A stretch of 21,616 bases of DNA from an uncultured Eggerthella sp. Its GTDB lineage: Bacteria > Actinomycetota > Coriobacteriia > Coriobacteriales > Eggerthellaceae. Positions 1-7,875 of the stretch are shown one piece after another. Both the position numbers and the translations under genes were made by a program. The stretch spans positions 1 to 21,616 of the forward strand of contig URMQ01000018.1 in NCBI GenBank assembly GCA_900548955.1. The letters run 5' to 3'. The notes beneath the pieces are model-generated. The model worked only from the letters and a program-made list of their open reading frames with translations, was not told where the DNA came from and made no database searches. The first letter of the stretch is position 1. The number at the start of each line of letters is the position of its first letter.

Positions 1-120
1 GAAGGCATTGAACAAATAAACGCTACTTTTTCTTCAGATAAAACCAACGTAACCGCCGCCAAAAGATTTGAACCTATTCATATAGCAAGTCTCTTGGCGC
101 AGTCAATTAATCTTTCGTAA
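1..120 (+). CDS. Possible 3' end of an unrecognised plus-strand gene (partial)
   Basis: Frame 1 from the first base is open for 39 codons and ends in TAA at 118-120. The translation ends ...EPIHIASLLAQSINLS and looks protein-like, with mixed polar and hydrophobic residues. The 5' end lies outside the window. If real, the gene converges on ppdK, and the AT-rich stretch after it is the intergenic space between two gene tails. I do not recognise the family. An open run of 39 codons can arise by chance, so this is tentative; the drop to clearly AT-rich sequence right after the stop is the main supporting hint. Confidence 0.4.
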   Translation, partial: EGIEQINATFSSDKTNVTAAKRFEPIHIASLLAQSINLS

Positions 121-344
121 GCTGATGCAAGATTAATCCAAATGAAGTTTGCTTATTATTGCAGTCATTTTTGGAAGAAAAAGCACATTTGTTACCGAAT
201 ATCGAATTTTTTACTGCAAATTACTACTAAATTAAGCAGTTAGTTGTATGAAAATTTGCTTTATTACCAATAATTTCGGTTTAATTACCTTTGTTATTTC
301 TGTCCAGTAACAATCGTGCATTTTCATCCAAAAACATACCAAAA
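121..344. other. AT-rich intergenic region without recognisable genes
   Basis: This stretch is visibly richer in A and T than the rest of the window, has stops in all frames and contains no RNA gene that I recognise. A weak imperfect pairing (TGATGCAA near 122 with TTGCAGTCA near 159, followed by a T-run) could end transcription of the plus-strand gene tail, but it has a long loop and a bulge and I do not claim it as a terminator. A loose inverted repeat, ACTGC...GCAGT, lies around 215-240. Confidence 0.6.
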
Positions 345-391
345 AATCGACAAAACAGAGAAAGTGCTGGCCAAATAATGACCAGCACTTC
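345..391 (-). terminator. Probable intrinsic terminator after ppdK
   Basis: On the minus strand an 11-bp stem (AAGTGCTGGTC paired with GGCCAGCACTT, one G-U pair) closes a 7-base loop (ATTATTT). It is followed by T-rich sequence (TTCTCTGTTTTG). The stem occupies 362-390. The T-tract is interrupted by C and G, so termination may be less tight than at the other two terminators. It lies about 60 bases past the ppdK stop and ends the whole minus-strand gene block. Confidence 0.75.
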
Positions 392-406
392 CATTCAACA
401 AATCAG

Positions 407-431
407 ACGTAACGAAACGTTACGAAACGTT
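407..431. repeat. Tandem 10-bp repeat with nested inverted repeat in the ppdK 3' flank
   Basis: The plus strand reads AACGAAACGT (411-420) then TACGAAACGT (421-430), a near-perfect 10-bp tandem repeat with partial copies on each side. Within it, CGTAACG (408-414) and CGTTACG (418-424) form a perfect 7-bp inverted repeat with a 3-base spacer. The palindrome AACGTT occurs twice, exactly one helical turn apart (416-421 and 426-431). It lies between the ppdK stop codon and its terminator. Its function is unknown; it could be a protein-binding site or an RNA structure in the 3' UTR. Confidence 0.6.
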
Positions 432-450
432 GCGAGAACCTGACAAAAAA

Positions 451-3171
451 CTACTTGTCAGCCAATGCAGCCTGAGCAGCAGCCAAACGTGCCAAAGGTA
501 CACGATAAGGAGAGCAGCTTACATAGTCCAGACCGATGCCGTAGAAGGTCTTAACGGAATCAGGATCGCCACCATGTTCGCCGCAAACGCCGCAAACGAT
601 GTCTGGGTTGCCCTGGTGACCAAGCTCAACGCCCATCTTAACCAACTTAGCAACACCAGGATCAACGGTTGCGAAGGGGTTGTAAGGCAAGATGCGCTCT
701 GCCAAGTACTGAGGAATGAACTCAGCCTCAACGTCGTCACGAGAGAAGCCAAACGTGGTCTGGGTAAGGTCGTTGGTGCCGAAGCTGAAGAAGTCTGCCT
801 GGGTAGCAATTTCATCAGCGGTTACCGCAGCACGAGGAAGCTCGATCATGGTGCCTACCGGAATCTCAAGTTCAACACCCTGCTCTTCTGCTACCTCAGC
901 AATAATCTTTTCTGCAAGTTCACGAAGCTTAGCAAGCTCTGGAACAACAGAAACCAAAGGAATCATAATTTCTGGCTTAGGATCAAGACCTTCCTTCTTC
1001 AACTGAGCTGCTGCAGTTGCGATTGCGCGAACCTGCATTTCAGGAAGGATTGGGAACTTGATAGCCAAACGGCAGCCACGAAGACCAAGCATTGGGTTAG
1101 CCTCAGAGAAGCCGTCGATCTGTTCCATGAGATGACGCTTCTTTTCAATTACGTCAGGATCCCCACCAGTAGCTTCCAAACGAGCAATTTCTACATCTAA
1201 TGTACGAGCGCTTTCCAAGAACTCGTGCAGTGGTGGGTCAAGCAAACGAACGATAACAGGATAGCCGTCCATTGCCTTGAACATACCAAGGAAGTCACCC
1301 GTCTGAGCCTTGAATAAATCGTCAACAGCCTTTTCACGAACTGCTTCGTCTTCATTCAGAATGAAGGTTTGAATGATCTGCTTACGATCGCCCAAGAACA
1401 TATGCTCGGTACGGCAAAGGCCAATGCCCTGTGCACCAAACTTACGAGCAGTTTCGGCATCTTCTGGGTTGTCTGCATTTGCACGGACACCCATGGTGCG
1501 GAATTCGTCTGCCCATTCAAGGATGGTATCAAGATCTCCTGCCATTTCAGGCTCAACAAGCTCTACTGCACCAAGAACAACAATACCTGTAGTACCGTCC
1601 AAGGAAATCATGTCGCCTTCCTTGATAACAATATCGGTACCAGAAATTGCTGCCTGCTTAGCTTCAGCGTCAATCTTCAAAGTATCAACACCGCATACGC
1701 AAGGAGCACCCATGCCACGAGCAATAACAGCAGCATGAGAAGTCTTGCCGCCATGAGAAGTCAAAATACCTTCAGCAGCAATCATGCCTGCCAAGTCGTC
1801 TGGAGTGGTTTCCCAACGTACCAAAACAGTCTTGCGGCCTTCCTTAGCAGCCTCAACAGCAGCCTCAGAAGAGAATACTGCCTCGCCTACTGCAGCACCA
1901 GGAGAAGCATTCAAGCCCTTAGCTACTACGTCGTAGTCAGCCTTGGTGTCGAACTGAGGATGGAGCAGCTGGTCGAGCTGTTCAGGATCAACACGCTGTA
2001 CAGCCTCTTCCTTAGTGATGAGGCCTTCCTTCTCCATTTCGATAGCGATATGAAGTGCAGCCTGTGCAGTACGCTTACCAACACGAGTCTGAAGCATCCA
2101 AAGCTTGCCCTGTTCAATGGTGAACTCAATGTCGCACATATCACGGAAGTGGTTTTCAAGAATGGTGAATACCTCTTCGAGTTCACGGCCAGCTTCTTCA
2201 AGACCTTCAACGTGCTTAAGATCAGAAATTGGGCTGGTGTTACGAATACCAGCAACTACGTCTTCGCCCTGAGCATTTACCAAGTAGTCGCCATAGAATT
2301 CTTTTTCACCCGTTGCAGGGTTACGAGTAAAGGCAACGCCGGTAGCAGAGGTATTACCCTTGTTACCAAAGATCATCGACTGAACATTAACAGCGGTACC
2401 AAGATCGTCAGAAATCTTGTTCTGCTTACGATAAAGAATTGCGCGAGGATTGTTCCAAGAACCAAATACTGCCTCAATAGCCAGACGAAGCTGAACATCA
2501 GGATTCTGTGGGAACTGAACCTTGCCGTCTACTACCAAAGAAGGATATTCTTCAGCATCTACATTGTCGGTAAAGATACCCTTAAATACTTCAACAAGCT
2601 GCTCAAGATCTTCAGCAGTCAAATCGGTGTCAGATTCTACGCCGCGCTCGCGCTTCATGATATTGATAGCATTTTCAAACAAATCGCCATCAAGACCCAT
2701 TACAACGTTGGAGAACATCTGAATAAAACGACGATAAGAGTCCCAAGCAAAACGAGGATTTTCGGTCTGCTTGATCAAACCATGAATAGATTTGTCGTTA
2801 AGACCCAAGTTCAAAACAGTGTCCATCATGCCAGGCATAGACATTGGTGCGCCGGAGCGAACAGAAACCAGCAGAGGATCTTCAGGATCGCCGATCTTCT
2901 TACCAATACGAGCTTCAAGATCTTCACGATACTCTTCAATAGTGTCCAAAACTCCCTCAGGCCAGGTGTTATCGGAATTTGCATATTCCATACAGGTCTG
3001 GCAAGAAATAGTGAATCCGGGAGGGACAGGAAGGCCGATGTTTGCCATCTCAGCAAGGTTTGCGCCTTTACCACCAAGAATGGCCTTCATGTTGGCGTTG
3101 CCTTCAGTAACGTTCTTACCATTTGCGTCCTTACCGAAAGCATAGACGCGCTTTACTTGGTCAGTCACCAT
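451..3171 (-). CDS. ppdK: Pyruvate, phosphate dikinase
   Basis: PPDK interconverts ATP + phosphate + pyruvate with AMP + PPi + PEP in the cytosol; in anaerobes it often runs in glycolysis or PEP supply. The 906 residues match the family (about 870-900). The N-terminal ATP-grasp nucleotide domain covers about 1-340, with GGKGANLAEM at 33-42. The swivelling phosphohistidine domain has GGKTSHAAV at 474-482, where H479 is the phosphorylated histidine and T477 the expected target of the regulatory protein. The C-terminal PEP/pyruvate barrel carries GLCRTEHMF and CGEHGGDP, with catalytic C863. The ATG start has an AAGGAG ribosome-binding site ideally placed. The regulator gene lies 34 bases upstream in the same direction, so the two are almost surely co-transcribed. 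No key residue appears missing. Confidence 0.98.
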   Translation of the reverse strand: MVTDQVKRVYAFGKDANGKNVTEGNANMKAILGGKGANLAEMANIGLPVPPGFTISCQTCMEYANSDNTWPEGVLDTIEEYREDLEARIGKKIGDPEDPLLVSVRSGAPMSMPGMMDTVLNLGLNDKSIHGLIKQTENPRFAWDSYRRFIQMFSNVVMGLDGDLFENAINIMKRERGVESDTDLTAEDLEQLVEVFKGIFTDNVDAEEYPSLVVDGKVQFPQNPDVQLRLAIEAVFGSWNNPRAILYRKQNKISDDLGTAVNVQSMIFGNKGNTSATGVAFTRNPATGEKEFYGDYLVNAQGEDVVAGIRNTSPISDLKHVEGLEEAGRELEEVFTILENHFRDMCDIEFTIEQGKLWMLQTRVGKRTAQAALHIAIEMEKEGLITKEEAVQRVDPEQLDQLLHPQFDTKADYDVVAKGLNASPGAAVGEAVFSSEAAVEAAKEGRKTVLVRWETTPDDLAGMIAAEGILTSHGGKTSHAAVIARGMGAPCVCGVDTLKIDAEAKQAAISGTDIVIKEGDMISLDGTTGIVVLGAVELVEPEMAGDLDTILEWADEFRTMGVRANADNPEDAETARKFGAQGIGLCRTEHMFLGDRKQIIQTFILNEDEAVREKAVDDLFKAQTGDFLGMFKAMDGYPVIVRLLDPPLHEFLESARTLDVEIARLEATGGDPDVIEKKRHLMEQIDGFSEANPMLGLRGCRLAIKFPILPEMQVRAIATAAAQLKKEGLDPKPEIMIPLVSVVPELAKLRELAEKIIAEVAEEQGVELEIPVGTMIELPRAAVTADEIATQADFFSFGTNDLTQTTFGFSRDDVEAEFIPQYLAERILPYNPFATVDPGVAKLVKMGVELGHQGNPDIVCGVCGEHGGDPDSVKTFYGIGLDYVSCSPYRVPLARLAAAQAALADK

Positions 3172-3205
3172 GTTCTCCTTAGATTAAACTTTTCTACCTC
3201 ACACA

Positions 3206-4084
3206 CTAATCATCAATTTGTGGGTGAGCATTCTCATAATACCGCAAAATCTCTTGAGCTGTTTCCTCGATTGCTCTGTTGTCGGTGCGTATCACTATGC
3301 AGCCAAGTTTACGCATAAGCGCACGAGCACTTTCCAGGTCTTGGTATACGCATTCTAAATCTGCATAAGAAGCAGCCACGTTAGTGGCTTTACCAAGGCG
3401 TTTTTTCCGAATATCAGCCAAAATTTCCGCAGAAATTATAAGTCCAAATAAACGAGTAGGATCTACGTCAAAAATCTCTTTAGGCGGATCAGATTGAGGG
3501 TCGAGCGGCACATTCGCAACACGATAACCCATCTGAGAAAGATAAATTGATAATGGAGTTTTCGAAGAACGCGATACACCAATTAATACAATATCGGCTT
3601 CCGTCAAATCTTGAGGATTACGTCCATCGTCATGAGAAATGGTAAATTCCATTGCATCAATACGACGGAAATAATATTCATTAACTGAATGAATACGACC
3701 AGGCTTGGTAATTGGCTCCATGCCAGAAGCTTGGCTAAGCGCACTGAGAGCATTGCTCATAGCATCTACTGCAACTATGATGTCGCTGTTCTTTTCAATG
3801 TATCCAAGAAGAGCTTCCCTTGTATCTGGAGCGACCAAGGTATAGAACAAAATAAAAGGCGCTTCTTCAATACGACGATGAAGAGAAACATGGCTATCAA
3901 TTTCAGAAATTAATTCTTTTGGCGAATTGCAATGAGGAAGAATTTCCATTGCGGGATCAAAAACCTCAAAACAGGCAGCGGCTGCACGGGCAACGGCTTG
4001 AGCAGTAGTACCAACTGAATCAGAAACAATATGAATCGTTGGGATAGTTTTCGAACTCTTACCTTGCAAAATCCACTTTTGCAT
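3206..4084 (-). CDS. PPDK regulatory protein (kinase/pyrophosphorylase, DUF299 family)
   Basis: Family members are bifunctional: an ADP-dependent kinase inactivates PPDK by phosphorylating the threonine two residues before its catalytic histidine, and a phosphate-dependent phosphorylase reverses this. The protein is 292 residues with the chosen start. Visible motifs are the N-terminal IHIVSDSVGTTA and the family P-loop GVSRSSKTPLS at about 169-179, followed by YRVANVPL. I chose the ATG at 4082-4084 because AAGGGAG sits just upstream. A TTG and an ATG further upstream lack a ribosome-binding site, and the TTG falls in a terminator T-tract. Position directly before ppdK makes PPDK the likely target; the related family branch acts on PEP synthase (ppsR), but no PEP synthase gene is seen here. 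Confidence 0.93.
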   Translation of the reverse strand: MQKWILQGKSSKTIPTIHIVSDSVGTTAQAVARAAAACFEVFDPAMEILPHCNSPKELISEIDSHVSLHRRIEEAPFILFYTLVAPDTREALLGYIEKNSDIIVAVDAMSNALSALSQASGMEPITKPGRIHSVNEYYFRRIDAMEFTISHDDGRNPQDLTEADIVLIGVSRSSKTPLSIYLSQMGYRVANVPLDPQSDPPKEIFDVDPTRLFGLIISAEILADIRKKRLGKATNVAASYADLECVYQDLESARALMRKLGCIVIRTDNRAIEETAQEILRYYENAHPQIDD

Positions 4085-4088
4085 GCTT

Positions 4089-4095
4089 CTCCCTT
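4089..4095 (-). promoter_or_regulatory. Ribosome-binding site fixing the PPDK regulator start
   Basis: AAGGGAG on the minus strand, 4 bases before the ATG at 4082-4084. It favours this start over the in-frame ATG 24 bases upstream, which has no purine-rich element before it. Confidence 0.7.
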
Positions 4096-4113
4096 CTTCT
4101 ACAACCATCAACT

Positions 4114-4146
4114 GAAACAAAAAGCGGCTCTTATTTCAAGAGCCGC
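4114..4146 (-). terminator. Intrinsic terminator after glyS
   Basis: The minus strand has a perfect 9-bp stem, GCGGCTCTT with AAGAGCCGC (4124-4146), a 5-base GAAAT loop, and then TTTTTGTTTC. It begins 11 bases past the glyS stop. It lies between glyS and the PPDK regulator gene, and the start of that gene follows the T-tract by only about 30 bases. Confidence 0.9.
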
Positions 4147-4157
4147 AGGGATAAACA

Positions 4158-6230
4158 CTATTTTGAGAGTAACGAAAAATCGGCTACATGCACAAAAACA
4201 CCGACGAAACGATTAAGCAATCTCAAACGATTTTCTCGCAGTGCCTGGTCTTCATCCATAATCATAACGCGCTCGAAGAAGAGGTCGATCGGCTGACGCA
4301 GTGCGGCAAATTCTTGAAGAGCCTCTGCATAGTTATCAGCGTCGAGCGCAAGCGCTACCCTATTTTCTGCTTGAACAACCGCGCAAGAAAGCGCATGTTC
4401 CACTTCGGTAAGCAAGTTTTCATCAACATCGCTACCCAATTTCGGATCACGCAGGTTATTAGCGCGAGCATACGCCGTTGCCAAATTTTCAAAGGTTTCT
4501 GGTTCATGCTTGCGCGCTTCTTCAAGAGCCTCTACGCGATGAATAAGTTCAACTGGTTCTTGGACGTCAACCGCAAGTACCGCATCAATTGCATCAATAC
4601 CTTTACCCGCATCGCGCAACATAACACGCGTGCGGGTAATGAAGAAGTCAATTACTTCCTTACGAACCGCATCATGATCAAACTCAATACCTGCCTGAGC
4701 ATATAACTCCAGCGAGGCGTTAATTGCAGAAACCAAGCTGATAGACAGCGCATGTTCGCAGGTAAGCATTGCCACAATACCAATAGCGCTACGACGCAAC
4801 GCAAAGGGGTCGGAAGAGCCACTTGGACCTTGGCCAACCGAGAACAAGCCACATATAGTGTCAAGTTTGTCAGCTAATGCAACAACCTTGCCCACCGCAG
4901 TTTCAGGAACTTCATCTCCTGCAAAACGAGGACGATAGTGTTGTTCAATTGCCTGAGCTACCTGATCGGTTTCACCACAGGCAGAAGCGTAATAAGAACC
5001 CATAACGCCCTGAACAGACGTAAATTCAATAACGGCACTCGTCACTAAGTCCGCTTTGCAAAGCTGTGCTGCACGAAGGGCATCTTTGGAATCCTGTGCT
5101 TCTAAACCAGCATCTTCTACTAAATGTTGTGCTAATCCTTTGATGCGGTTAGTTTTATCAAGCATGGTGCCCAATTTTTCTTGGAATACCACATCAGCCA
5201 GCTGATCAACATAGAACTCTAGCGGATGTTTGAGGTCTTCATCGTAGAAGAACTTAGCATCGTAGAGTCGAGCACGAACAACACGTTCGTTACCATCAAT
5301 GATAGTCTCAGAACAAGCAGGATCGCCATTACCAACCACAATAAAGCGATTGGTTAACTTGCCATCAGCATCATAGAGCGGGAAATAACGCTGATGCATC
5401 AACATAGCATCAACAATTATTTCTTCAGGAACCTGCAAGAACTCCTTATCAAACGTACCAACTAGCACAGTGGGATATTCAGCTAAATTCACTACTTCGA
5501 CTAACGTTTTTGCAGGCAATTCAGCTTTACAACCAGTCTTTGCCTCCACTTCAGCTACACCAGCACGAATAACCTCTTCGCGTTCAGCTTCTGATGGAAC
5601 GACGTATGCACCACGTACCACATCAACCAGCTCATCTGCATTAGCAACCGCAAAAGGACCGGGAGCCAAGAAGCGATGACCACGAGTAAGACGGTCTGCC
5701 GTAAGACCTGCAAATGTGAAAGGTACTACTTCGCTACCAAATAAAGCAACAAACCAGCGAATAGGACGAGAAAAATACTCAGATTCCGATCCCCAACGCT
5801 GGGACTTAGGCCAAGAAATACCACGGACAATGTTTTCTAATACCGAAGAAAGCAGCGTAGAAACACGTACGGAAGGAGTATGAGTACGTGCATAAACATA
5901 CCCATCTTCTACTACTAATTCGTTTGGATCTATTCCTTTGCCACGGGCAAAACCCTGTGCAGCCTTAGTAGGATTACCCTCTTCGTCAAAAGCAATCTTC
6001 ACCGAAGGACCTTTAAAGACTTCATTTTTTTCTTCGGTAGCTTCAGGAATATCTTGCACCACCACAATAAGACGACGCGGAGATGAATAAACTGCGGTAT
6101 CTCCATGCGGAATTGCTGCTTCGTCTAACAATTTAGGAGCTAACGTTGCAAGCTGTTTTACCGCATTAGATAAATCGAAGGCAGGAATTTCTTCAGTACC
6201 AATTTCAAATGCAAGACTTTGCTGTGCCAT
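4158..6230 (-). CDS. glyS: Glycyl-tRNA synthetase, beta subunit
   Basis: Large subunit of the alpha2-beta2 bacterial glycyl-tRNA synthetase. The beta chain binds the tRNA body and anticodon while the alpha chain forms glycyl-adenylate. The 690-residue length and N-terminal LAFEIGTEEIPA (residues 6-17) are typical, as are SSPRRL at about 49-54, FSRPIRWFVALFG in the first third, and a C-terminal DALR-type anticodon-binding region ending in RLRLLNRFVGVF. The ATG lies 2 bases after the glyQ stop, with GGAG inside the end of glyQ, so translation is probably coupled. Most high-GC Actinobacteria use the single-chain enzyme instead, so the two-chain type is a useful taxonomic hint. A strong terminator follows. 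Confidence 0.98.
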   Translation of the reverse strand: MAQQSLAFEIGTEEIPAFDLSNAVKQLATLAPKLLDEAAIPHGDTAVYSSPRRLIVVVQDIPEATEEKNEVFKGPSVKIAFDEEGNPTKAAQGFARGKGIDPNELVVEDGYVYARTHTPSVRVSTLLSSVLENIVRGISWPKSQRWGSESEYFSRPIRWFVALFGSEVVPFTFAGLTADRLTRGHRFLAPGPFAVANADELVDVVRGAYVVPSEAEREEVIRAGVAEVEAKTGCKAELPAKTLVEVVNLAEYPTVLVGTFDKEFLQVPEEIIVDAMLMHQRYFPLYDADGKLTNRFIVVGNGDPACSETIIDGNERVVRARLYDAKFFYDEDLKHPLEFYVDQLADVVFQEKLGTMLDKTNRIKGLAQHLVEDAGLEAQDSKDALRAAQLCKADLVTSAVIEFTSVQGVMGSYYASACGETDQVAQAIEQHYRPRFAGDEVPETAVGKVVALADKLDTICGLFSVGQGPSGSSDPFALRRSAIGIVAMLTCEHALSISLVSAINASLELYAQAGIEFDHDAVRKEVIDFFITRTRVMLRDAGKGIDAIDAVLAVDVQEPVELIHRVEALEEARKHEPETFENLATAYARANNLRDPKLGSDVDENLLTEVEHALSCAVVQAENRVALALDADNYAEALQEFAALRQPIDLFFERVMIMDEDQALRENRLRLLNRFVGVFVHVADFSLLSK

Positions 6231-6232
6231 TC

Positions 6233-7171
6233 CTATTCTCCTTTTTCATCCACTGCGAGTTTAATGCCAACTACCTGTTCCAAATACGATGCACAGCATG
6301 CCTTAGCAATCGTACGTACACGCAAAATATACGCCATACGCTCAGTGGCACTAATTACGCCGCGAGCGTCAAGTAAGTTAAATGCATGGGAGCATTTTAG
6401 GACATAGTCATACGCTGGAAGAGGCAGACCCGCATCAAGAACGCGCTTGCATTCAGCTTCATAACGATCAAATTCACCAAACAGCAAATCAGTATCTGCT
6501 ACTTCAAAGTTATAGGTAGAAAATTCGCGTTCGTTTTCTAGGAACACATCGCCATAGGTGAATTCAGTACCATCTGCTCCACGTGCCCAAATTAAGTCAT
6601 ATACCGAATCGACCCCTTGGATGTACATAGCCAAGCGCTCTAAACCGTAAGTGATTTCTGAAGGCACAGGACGGCATTCAAAACCGCCAACCTGTTGGAA
6701 GTAGGTAAACTGAGTAACTTCCATGCCGTTGAGCCAAACTTCCCAACCAAGACCCCAAGCACCAAGCGTTGGGCTTTCCCAGTCGTCTTCAACAAAGCGA
6801 ATGTCGTGCTTTTCAGGCTCGATACCAATAGTGCGCAAAGAATCCAAATATAAATCTTGCACATTATCAGGAGAAGGCTTTAACAACACCTGGAACTGAT
6901 AATAGTGTTGAAGACGATTAGGGTTTTCGCCATAACGTCCGTCAGCAGGACGACGACAAGGCTGCACATAAGCAGTCTTCCAGGTATCGGGTCCTAAACT
7001 ACGCAACGTAGTTGCTGTATGAAACGTACCTGCACCTACCTCATTGTCGTAGGGCTGCATAATGACGCAGCCTAAGTTAGCCCAATAGCGCTGAAGACTA
7101 AGAATCATATCCTGAAACGTAAGTACCTCAGCTGAGCTTGCGGATTGTGCGTCTGATGCAAGATTGGTCAT
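6233..7171 (-). CDS. glyQ: Glycyl-tRNA synthetase, alpha subunit
   Basis: Catalytic class II chain that activates glycine and charges tRNA-Gly together with GlyS. The 312-residue protein carries the highly conserved family blocks LSLQRYWANLGCVIMQPYD, GAGTFHTATTLR, YVQPCRRPADGRYGENPNRL, GWEVWLNGMEVTQFTYFQQ and ITYGLERLAMYIQ. I start it at the ATG (7169-7171) because AAAGGAG sits 5 bases upstream. A GTG seven codons earlier would place that ribosome-binding site inside the gene. An N-terminal extension of about 15 residues (TNLASDAQSASSAE) precedes the conserved core and is likely disordered. lepB ends 34 bases upstream. Confidence 0.98.
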   Translation of the reverse strand: MTNLASDAQSASSAEVLTFQDMILSLQRYWANLGCVIMQPYDNEVGAGTFHTATTLRSLGPDTWKTAYVQPCRRPADGRYGENPNRLQHYYQFQVLLKPSPDNVQDLYLDSLRTIGIEPEKHDIRFVEDDWESPTLGAWGLGWEVWLNGMEVTQFTYFQQVGGFECRPVPSEITYGLERLAMYIQGVDSVYDLIWARGADGTEFTYGDVFLENEREFSTYNFEVADTDLLFGEFDRYEAECKRVLDAGLPLPAYDYVLKCSHAFNLLDARGVISATERMAYILRVRTIAKACCASYLEQVVGIKLAVDEKGE

Positions 7172-7176
7172 CAAAG

Positions 7177-7183
7177 CTCCTTT
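7177..7183 (-). promoter_or_regulatory. Ribosome-binding site fixing the glyQ start
   Basis: AAAGGAG on the minus strand, 5 bases before the ATG at 7169-7171. It makes that ATG a better choice than the in-frame GTG at 7190-7192. Confidence 0.75.
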
Positions 7184-7205
7184 ATCGAACACAAATACGA
7201 TGTAA

Positions 7206-7778
7206 CTAATTTAAAAAGCCAATACGATCAAGCGGCCAATAAGTAACAACTGCTTTTCCGAAAATAGTATCGACATCAATTGATCCAAAATAGCGCGAAT
7301 CGGAAGAATTTTCGCGATTATCACCCATTACCCAAACTTCTCCTTCAGGTACCACATAGGGATAACTCAGTGATACATTGCCTGCCGTTTGGGAAAGAGG
7401 GTAAGTTTCACCTTCAGTATAGGGCTCACTTTGTGCTACCCCATCAATATAAAGAACACCGCCAGCCATTGAAACAGTTTGTCCTTCAGTTGCAATAACG
7501 CGCTTCACCAAAACTCGTGAAGGTACTTGAGGATCAGAAAACACGACGATATCACCTGGCTGCGGTTCTTCAAAGTGATAGCTTACTTTTTCAGCGAAAA
7601 GGCGATCGCCCGTCATGATAGTGGTTTCCATGGAAGCAGAAGGAACTTCGAAAGGTTCAATAACATACGATCTAATACCCCATGCCGCAACTAAAACGAC
7701 AGCAATACAAATAACGAAGCTAAGAAACCTTCTAATTATGCCCGGTTGGCGCCTAGTAGCATGCTGCCCGGAATCCAC
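7206..7778 (-). CDS. lepB: Signal peptidase I
   Basis: Membrane-anchored serine protease that removes signal peptides from exported proteins. The 190-residue protein has a basic N-terminus, one transmembrane segment (about 19-34, FLSFVICIAVVLVAAW) and an extracytoplasmic catalytic domain. The catalytic serine is S49 in PSASM (46-50), the lysine base is K92 in VLVKRVIATEG, and box E is GDNRENSSDSR (152-162). One membrane segment and this length fit the Gram-positive type. The start is a GTG at 7776-7778 with AGGATGAGG upstream; an ATG 10 bases earlier is out of frame. A 97-base gap after trmD includes TATAAC, which could be a -10 element, but no convincing -35 accompanies it. Clustering with ffh and ftsY places three export genes together. 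Confidence 0.96.
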   Translation of the reverse strand: MDSGQHATRRQPGIIRRFLSFVICIAVVLVAAWGIRSYVIEPFEVPSASMETTIMTGDRLFAEKVSYHFEEPQPGDIVVFSDPQVPSRVLVKRVIATEGQTVSMAGGVLYIDGVAQSEPYTEGETYPLSQTAGNVSLSYPYVVPEGEVWVMGDNRENSSDSRYFGSIDVDTIFGKAVVTYWPLDRIGFLN

Positions 7779-7875
7779 GAAGCCTCATCCTTTCCTATGT
7801 TATAAAGCCAACACGCTTCGCTGACTTTAACCATTCATTTCTGTAATGCGTTTCATATTAGGACAAAGTACCCAT

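Noticed and set aside
121..180. Terminator for the plus-strand gene tail
   Set aside because: The pairing has a bulge and a loop of nearly 30 bases; the T-run alone is not enough in AT-rich sequence.
1369..3318. A very long plus-strand open frame (about 650 codons) antisense to ppdK, and a second one at 430-1200
   Set aside because: They mirror ppdK, whose codon usage avoids the triplets that would make stops on the other strand. The translations are rich in Asn, Cys, His and aromatic residues, show no domain, and have no ribosome-binding site. They are shadows of a clear PPDK gene.
4085..4120. Longer N-terminus for the PPDK regulatory protein from TTG or from the ATG at 4106-4108
   Set aside because: The TTG lies in the T-tract of the glyS terminator and neither upstream codon has a ribosome-binding site, whereas the ATG at 4082-4084 does.
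7779..7875. Promoter or small gene between trmD and lepB
   Set aside because: A TATAAC box exists but no -35 at suitable spacing, and the short open frames there lack ribosome-binding sites.
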